The translations under genes and the position numbers were made by a program. DNA of 7,049 nucleotides. Origin: UBA10107 sp964572885. Its GTDB lineage: Archaea > Nanobdellota > Nanobdellia > Woesearchaeales > UBA10107. The stretch lies in assembly GCA_964572885.1 (NCBI GenBank), contig CAZNFC010000039.1, positions 1 to 7,049 of the forward strand, in the 5' to 3' direction. Shown here in pieces: positions 6,057 to 7,049 of the stretch (position 1 is the stretch's first letter; every line of letters begins with the position of its first letter). Below the pieces are notes generated by a model, which did not search any database, had not been told where the DNA came from, and saw only the letters and a program-made list of their open reading frames with translations.

Positions 6057-6064
6057 TTAATAAA
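6057..6064 (-). promoter_or_regulatory. TATA box of the 257-residue protein gene
   Basis: On the minus strand this reads TTTATTAA, centred at 6060.5, which is 25.5 bases from the ATG at 6035. TTATAT, closer to the gene at 6047-6052, is only 14.5 bases away and is less likely to be used. Confidence 0.5.
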
Positions 6065-6066
6065 CA

Positions 6067-6091
6067 TAGTGAAAATGACATCTTTTCACTA
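6067..6091. repeat. 9-bp perfect inverted repeat, candidate operator
   Basis: TAGTGAAAA (6067-6075) and TTTTCACTA (6083-6091) are exact reverse complements separated by seven bases. The arms lie about 16 bases apart centre to centre, which suits a dimeric regulator. The site sits two bases from the minus-strand TATA box and abuts a plus-strand CTATAAAG (6092-6099), so a bound protein could affect both divergent genes. Confidence 0.6.
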
Positions 6092-6126
6092 CTATAAAGA
6101 GTTAAAAGAGACGAAAGGTTTAAATA
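6092..6126 (+). promoter_or_regulatory. Promoter region of the S-layer-like gene, two TATA candidates
   Basis: The stronger candidate is TTTAAATA at 6119-6126 within AAAGGTTTAAAT (6114-6125), predicting a start near 6148 and a leader of about 32 bases. A second candidate, CTATAAAG at 6092-6099, would start near 6122 and give a leader of about 58 bases. Both may be used. Confidence 0.5.
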
Positions 6127-6163
6127 TAACCCCGGTTTCAAGGGAGGTACTAAGTAAGTATTT

Positions 6164-6169
6164 GGGGGT
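6164..6169 (+). promoter_or_regulatory. Ribosome binding site of the S-layer-like gene
   Basis: GGGGGT can pair with the 16S anti-Shine-Dalgarno sequence using one G-U wobble and lies 10 bases before the ATG at 6180. A perfect GGGAGGT at 6142-6148 lies too far upstream (31 bases) to serve that ATG. Confidence 0.45.
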
Positions 6170-6179
6170 TAAAATAATA

Positions 6180-7049
6180 ATGAAAAACACAATTTTCAGC
6201 ATTGTATTAGCGTTTCTAGTGCTAACAAGCACAGCATTTGCTTTAGGCGAAAGCGTAAAGATAAACAGCACATCAATATATCCAAGCTCGACTATATATT
6301 TCTCAGGAACAAAAGACGGTTATGATAATTCCGGTAAATTAGTAAGCAACCAGGGAGTCCTTCCTTTAGTAAACAAGCTTAACGGTTCAGTCACAGTAAG
6401 TTTCGGAAGCCTTCAGTTAGTAAATGAAAATGATGCAAGCTTGAATGTAAACATCACAAATCAGGCAATATCACTTAGCGCTTTTGAAACTAATAACAAT
6501 AACAGGATAAAGTTATCAACAACTAAGAATATAGAATCTGGAATATATGACGGTAAGATGCAGATAGTAAACGATTCAAATCCTTCTCAGATACTTGATG
6601 AAGTTCCTTTGAAAGTCCTTTTGCCGGCTGCAGAGATTACAGACATAATTGTAAAAGATGTTGAATCAGATTCGACTGACACTAAGTTAGAGAAAGGTCA
6701 GAAATTCACAGTAACGATTGACTACAAGAACATTGCAGACCAGACTGATCTTGAAAATATCAATGTAAAAGCTACAGTATATTCTGGAGATAATGCTGAC
6801 AAATTAACAGATGTCGTTACAAATCAGAATGGAGATGATCTTCAGGATGACAAGGACGTAAGCGACCTGTCAAATGGAAAGACTGGAACAGCGACATTCA
6901 CTTTCGAGATGCCATTCGACATGAGCGATGGAGATAAATTCACAATACTTGCAGAAATGACAGCTAATGGAAAGAAAACATCAGTTCCATTCTATGCTAA
7001 GAGAACAAAAGGAATAGAAGGTTCTGTTCCTAATGATAAGATAGCAATA
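6180..7049 (+). CDS. Secreted S-layer-like surface protein, 3' end missing
   Basis: 290 codons are open to the right edge without a stop, so the protein continues outside. The N-terminus is a clear signal peptide: Lys2, a hydrophobic core over 4-18 and a cleavage motif AFA at 19-21. Two beta-sandwich-like domains follow. The first (about 25-148) is rich in Ser, Thr and Asn. The second (about 150-275) has the CARDB-like pattern, with an FTVTIDYKN strand, NINVKATVY, an acidic loop, then GTATFTFEMPFDMSDGDKF; this recurs in proteins annotated as putative S-layer proteins in DPANN archaea. N-glycosylation sequons lie at N29, N68, N91 and N131. Acidic residues dominate the second domain, suggesting possible calcium binding. 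It has a leader and an SD-like site, unlike most genes here, in line with high expression. The ATG at 6180 is preferred over an in-frame TTG at 6162 because it gives the normal signal-peptide length. Confidence 0.85.
   Translation, partial: MKNTIFSIVLAFLVLTSTAFALGESVKINSTSIYPSSTIYFSGTKDGYDNSGKLVSNQGVLPLVNKLNGSVTVSFGSLQLVNENDASLNVNITNQAISLSAFETNNNNRIKLSTTKNIESGIYDGKMQIVNDSNPSQILDEVPLKVLLPAAEITDIIVKDVESDSTDTKLEKGQKFTVTIDYKNIADQTDLENINVKATVYSGDNADKLTDVVTNQNGDDLQDDKDVSDLSNGKTGTATFTFEMPFDMSDGDKFTILAEMTANGKKTSVPFYAKRTKGIEGSVPNDKIAI

Noticed and set aside
6142..6164. Alternative TTG start at 6162 using GGGAGGT
   Set aside because: The gap of 13 bases or more from the SD is long, and the ATG at 6180 gives a standard signal peptide; TTG would add six residues without benefit.
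1..7049. tRNA, rRNA, CRISPR arrays, transposons, integrases or att sites
   Set aside because: No spaced repeats, terminal inverted repeats, transposase motifs or cloverleaf-like stretches were seen, and the gaps are too short to hide large RNA genes.

Overview
The window most probably comes from a small-genome archaeon, perhaps a DPANN lineage such as Woesearchaeota or Pacearchaeota. This is an inference from gene content and promoter layout. It rests on an archaeal-type methionyl-tRNA synthetase with several zinc knuckles, a double zinc-ribbon protein, a secreted S-layer-like protein, AT-rich DNA, and TATA boxes centred 25-28 bases upstream of most start codons, which implies leaderless mRNAs. 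No RNA gene, CRISPR array, transposon or integrase was found, and no gap between genes exceeds about 145 bases.

Layout. Positions 1-339 (minus) hold the 5' part of a secreted, possibly lipid-anchored protein that runs off the left edge. Positions 382-2517 (minus) encode MetRS (metG) with a C-terminal EMAP II-type tRNA-binding module. Behind it, 2549-2974 (minus) encodes a protein with two zinc ribbons of identical spacing. A shared palindromic TATA element at 2996-3004 separates this gene from a short SAM-dependent methyltransferase at 3027-3527 (plus). A two-gene operon follows on the plus strand: a multi-pass membrane protein resembling DUF1189 (3560-4327), and a small protein resembling a trimmed flavin-reductase split barrel (4324-4719) that starts inside the previous stop codon.

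Positions 4769-5284 (plus) encode an unrecognised coiled-coil protein with a PCNA-binding-like C-terminal tail. Its 3' end overlaps by 23 bases the 3' end of an unrecognised, mostly helical protein on the opposite strand (5262-6035). The divergent region 6036-6179 carries a 9-bp inverted repeat that looks like an operator. It leads into a secreted, sequon-bearing S-layer-like protein (6180 to the right edge), which is incomplete.

Functionally the window mixes translation and information processing (MetRS, zinc ribbon) with the cell envelope (possible lipoprotein, membrane protein, S-layer-like protein) and several orphans. I do not see one coherent multi-gene system. The most informative signals are the promoter architecture (six genes that look leaderless against two with leaders and a shared 12-base promoter word), the inverted repeat in the S-layer promoter region, the twin X24 zinc ribbons, the EMAP II-type MetRS tail, and the PIP-like tail on the coiled-coil protein.
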